47,136 bases of DNA, from positions 1 to 47,136 of the forward strand of contig DBOE01000088.1 of the NCBI GenBank assembly GCA_002299585.1, read 5' to 3'. The translations under genes and the position numbers were made by a program. Source of the stretch: Hydrogenovibrio sp. UBA654. Lineage in GTDB: Bacteria > Pseudomonadota > Gammaproteobacteria > Thiomicrospirales > Thiomicrospiraceae. Position 1 is the first letter of the stretch, and each line of letters begins with the position of its first letter. Below the pieces are notes generated by a model. That model had not been told where the DNA came from, made no database searches, and worked only from the letters and a program-made list of their open reading frames with translations. Shown here piece after piece: positions 45,174 to 47,136 of this stretch.

Positions 45174-45485
45174 TTAAGTGCTTAGTAATGCATCTCGAAT
45201 TTGCATATAAGCGATTAAAAACTCAAATAGCATACGCCAAAACATTTCCAAAAATAAAAAGATTACTATAAAGAATGATACAAACTTTAATTGCTGTTGT
45301 TTATCTAATGACTTCCAAAAAATTGCCTTACCATTTTCATATACAGTATTTATATACTTGTATTTTTGTATTAACCAGGAAAAGAACATCCAGATACCAA
45401 TAGGTAATATAAGTGCACCAATATAATAAAATACTATTAAAGCTTCGGTGCTAATAAAAGTTTTAAACGTAAGAAAATCTATCAT
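45174..45485 (-). CDS. DUF4282-like small membrane protein
   Basis: A 103-residue protein with two hydrophobic segments (EALIVFYYIGALILPIGIWMFFSWLI and KFVSFFIVIFLFLEMFWRMLFEFLIAYMQI) joined by a basic loop. The ending WRMLFEFLIAYMQIRDALL resembles the C-terminal signature of DUF4282 (WR..CE.LIV.F.I...L). Function is unknown. It is isolated between gene remnants and preceded by an attC-like hairpin, so it may have arrived as a cassette. Confidence 0.55.
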   Translation of the reverse strand: MIDFLTFKTFISTEALIVFYYIGALILPIGIWMFFSWLIQKYKYINTVYENGKAIFWKSLDKQQQLKFVSFFIVIFLFLEMFWRMLFEFLIAYMQIRDALLST

Positions 45486-45511
45486 CCATTAATGCCTTTG
45501 TTGTATTGCTT

Positions 45512-45580
45512 GCCTAACGCTTTGTTCAGCGGAAATTCAAAGTAGCACGTTTTTGCGAATGCAAAACAAGTGACGCTTTA
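45512..45580. other. attC-like hairpin upstream of the DUF4282-like gene
   Basis: Reads GCCTAAC (45512-45518), then ttgttcagcgg, and an inverted repeat cacgtttttgc / gcaaaacaagtg around gaat. On the minus strand this gives GCGTTAGGC a few bases before the DUF4282-like start, as at the border of an integron cassette. The opposite core site is degenerate, so this is suggestive only. Confidence 0.3.
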
Positions 45581-45586
45581 AAATGT

Positions 45587-45679
45587 GATCTTCCCCCGCA
45601 AAAGTAGACAAATTAAAATTCATGTAGACATCATCTCATATTCCACGGGCGAACAATATGAAATTACTGAATGAGTTAG
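45587..45679 (-). mobile_element. Terminal remnant of an older IS3-family element
   Basis: On the minus strand a frame ends THSVISYCSPVEYEMMST and stop (45620-45622), matching the C-terminal RRHS.LGY.SPVEYE motif of IS3-family OrfB. About ten bases further is TGTCTACTTTTGCGGGGGAA, which agrees at 16 of 20 positions with the inverted repeat of the intact IS3 element at 45731. The rest of the transposase is gone. Confidence 0.65.
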
Positions 45680-45680
45680 C

Positions 45681-45705
45681 CCAAAGTAGTAATGTCCTGT
45701 TTTAG
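45681..45705. repeat. 25-bp sequence shared with the infA upstream region
   Basis: Identical at 24 of 25 positions to 15509-15533 in inverted orientation. It immediately precedes the IS3 remnant and lies 25 bases from the intact IS3 element. Confidence 0.55.
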
Positions 45706-45778
45706 CAAAGTTAGAAGACCCTATTTTGTCGTTCCCCCAAAAAACTGGACACTAAAATATACTATTTAGGAGTCCAAA

Positions 45779-46096
45779 ATGAACAGAAAATACACATCCT
45801 TCACCAAAGAGTTTAAAATTGAAACTTTACGCTTAGCTAGTCAACCTAATACCATCATTGCACACCTCGCAAGAGACTTAGGCATTCGTAGAAACATGAT
45901 CTATAAATGGAGACAACAATTGGATGCTAAACAAGATAAAGCCTTTAAAAGAACCGTTGCAGCTGAAAACTCAAAAACCAGAATGCTCAGTATGTCTGAA
46001 TTGCTAAAAGAAAATACTCGTTTGCAAAAAGACTTAAAACTAGCCGAATTGGAAAATGAAATCCTAAAAAAAGCACATGCTTACTTCGAGGAATAA
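45779..46096 (+). CDS. IS3-family transposase OrfA
   Basis: A 105-residue helix-turn-helix protein: KYTSFTKEFKIETLRLA, HLARDLGIRRNMIYKWRQQL, then a leucine-zipper-like coiled coil (LLKENTRLQKDLKLAELENEILKKA). TAGGAG precedes the ATG. Typically it binds the IS ends and, through -1 frameshifting, is made as part of the OrfAB transposase. Confidence 0.93.
   Translation: MNRKYTSFTKEFKIETLRLASQPNTIIAHLARDLGIRRNMIYKWRQQLDAKQDKAFKRTVAAENSKTRMLSMSELLKENTRLQKDLKLAELENEILKKAHAYFEE
46066..46073 (+). promoter_or_regulatory. Probable -1 programmed frameshift site (A7G)
   Basis: AAAAAAAG lies near the end of orfA where the orfB frame (-1) is already open; the orfB frame has no upstream stop until 46057-46059. 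Slippage here would fuse OrfA to KSTCLLRGIKRLRF of OrfB, as established for other IS3 members. Confidence 0.7.
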
Positions 46097-46968
46097 AAAG
46101 ACTAAGATTTAAGTTTTTTTACCAGCAACAACAAAACTACCCAATTGAACCATTATGCAACTGCCTAAATGTTTCAAAAAGTGGTTATTATTACTGGAAA
46201 AACACACCGATAAGTCAACGAAGTAAGCAAGACAACTATTTGTTAATGAAAATATTAGAAGCCTATAAACTGGGTCGCAAGCAATACGTCTCGCCAAGAA
46301 TTTACCAAGAACTTAAAGCAAACAAAGTCAATATAGACCTAAATAAGGTTGCTAAAATGATGCGAGATAATGGTATTTATGCAACTAATTCCATTAAGTT
46401 TAAAAAAGCCAAGATTGCTCGCAATACTAGAGGCTTTGCCTTAAATATTTTGAACCGAGATTTTAACTCAAGCAAACCCAACAAAAAATGGGTAAGTGAT
46501 ACGACCTTTATCTATACGAAACAAGGTTGGCTACATCTAGCGGTCATTATTGACCTTTACTCCCGTAAGGTTACAGGTTGGTCGATGAGTAAATATAACA
46601 ATGCGGCACTAGTTACAAAAGCGTTAAAAATGGCGACCCAAGCAAAGGATAATCAACAGAGGGTACTGCTTCATCCAGACCAAGGCTCTACTTATCGAGC
46701 AGACACTTACCTTGGTTGTTTTAAGGATAATAAAATAGACCAAAGTATGAGTCGAAAAGGTGAATGCCATGACAATGCAGTAGCAGAAAGATTTTTTAGC
46801 ACACTTAAGAATGAATTAGTTTATCAAACTAGTTATTTAACTAGAGAAGAGGCACAGAGCAGTATATTTGAATATATTGAAGTGTTTTATAACAAAATTA
46901 GACGGCATTCGTTTTTAGAGTACGAGTCACCTTTAAATTATGAAAGTGCTTATTATGATAAGATTTAA
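46066..46968 (+). CDS. IS3-family transposase OrfB (DDE integrase core)
   Basis: Catalytic part of the transposase, most likely made by -1 frameshifting from orfA; the first usable independent start is TTG at 46240. The frame shows the HTH_21-type region (YPIEPLCNCLNVSKSGYYYW, YVSPRIYQELK) and the rve core with the DDE residues in WVSDTTFIYTKQGWLHLAVIID, LLHPDQGSTY and GECHDNAVAERFFSTLKNEL. The second motif reads HPDQG rather than the common HSDQG. It ends EYESPLNYESAYYDKI. No disabling change is seen, so the element may be active. Confidence 0.9.
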   Translation, partial: KKSTCLLRGIKRLRFKFFYQQQQNYPIEPLCNCLNVSKSGYYYWKNTPISQRSKQDNYLLMKILEAYKLGRKQYVSPRIYQELKANKVNIDLNKVAKMMRDNGIYATNSIKFKKAKIARNTRGFALNILNRDFNSSKPNKKWVSDTTFIYTKQGWLHLAVIIDLYSRKVTGWSMSKYNNAALVTKALKMATQAKDNQQRVLLHPDQGSTYRADTYLGCFKDNKIDQSMSRKGECHDNAVAERFFSTLKNELVYQTSYLTREEAQSSIFEYIEVFYNKIRRHSFLEYESPLNYESAYYDKI

Positions 46969-47017
46969 CCATCCAGTTTTTTGGGGGAACTACACTTTGA
47001 CCCCTTTACTCTAATAT

Positions 47018-47136
47018 TTAAGGCTCAACTAAAGACAATAAAACCCTATCTCCCACTTTCGCATTTAAACTATTTTCAACCCACAAAGAACGCTCAACCG
47101 AAGGGGCAAACAAACTAGACAAAGAAGCCGTACCAC
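47018..47136 (-). pseudogene. rseC: RseC/MucC-family fragment, truncated and running off the window
   Basis: The minus strand reads GTASLSSLFAPSVERSLWVE then NSLNAKVGDRVLLSLVEP and stop at 47018-47020. This matches the soluble N-terminal part of RseC (SoxR-reducing/sigma-E regulator family), in which two membrane helices should follow VGDRV.LGL. They are missing: the stop falls 28 bases before the IS3 element. The 27 bases between (containing ggggtcaaag on the minus strand) look like foreign debris. The gene's start is beyond the window. Confidence 0.6.

Larger units (their letters stand above)
45731..46990 (+). mobile_element. Intact IS3-family insertion sequence
   Basis: About 1260 bp bounded by perfect 19-bp inverted repeats: GTTCCCCCAAAAAACTGGA at 45731-45749 and its complement at 46972-46990. 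It contains orfA and orfB in overlapping phases with an A7G slippery run. No 3-5 bp target duplication is visible (flanks tttgtc and tacact), which suggests insertion into, or recombination with, earlier IS debris. Confidence 0.9.

Noticed and set aside
46109..46297. Minus-strand frame within the IS3 element
   Set aside because: It is antisense to the orfA/orfB junction and has no recognisable features.

Overview
The window is AT-rich and gene-dense and reads as a chromosomal segment of a gammaproteobacterium. Gene orders are classic for that class: rimP-nusA-infB-rbfA-truB-rpsO-pnp, clpS-clpA beside infA and aat, ffh next to ypjD-corB, petABC, and a long envelope block running mlaFEDCB, ibaG, murA, hisG, hisD on one strand and yrbG-like, kdsC, lptC, lptA, lptB, hpf on the other. 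The genus cannot be named from sequence alone. Several genes and intergenic spaces are decaying and small repeats are frequent, which would fit a host-associated or genome-reducing lineage (inference).

Layout. 1-8936: a translation/transcription operon on the minus strand. 9130-14698: acs and dnaE, minus. 14779-15848: aat and infA, plus. 15849-20489: a PqiA-like gene, clpA, clpS and ffh, minus. 20584-23514: ypjD-like, corB-like and an inositol-phosphatase gene, plus. 23537-24901: radA, minus. 25148-27641: petABC, minus, encoding the cytochrome bc1 complex, with petA and petB disrupted as read. 27944-37524: nif3, his, murA, ibaG, an ABC exporter, the mla lipid-transport genes and a DUF72-like gene, minus. 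37590-43858: antiporter, kdsC/lpt, hpf, mgtE and an SDR gene, plus. 43864-45050: dnaQ (minus) and an FKBP gene (plus). From 45050 to the end is a decayed accessory zone: a remnant resembling encapsulated ferritin, a DUF4282-like membrane protein, an attC-like hairpin, an older IS3 end, an intact IS3 element, and a truncated rseC.

Main points for follow-up. (1) petA and petB carry three lesions: two +1 changes in G runs (G7, G10) and an 8-nt deletion that removes a heme-ligating histidine. (2) Long G/C runs (up to 10) recur at Gly-Gly or Pro-Pro codons of essential genes, where they are in frame. (3) A family of short TTAA-ended inverted-repeat elements sits on or next to the stop codons of several genes. 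(4) The right edge records layered insertions and gene loss. No tRNA, rRNA, CRISPR array or prophage was recognised.
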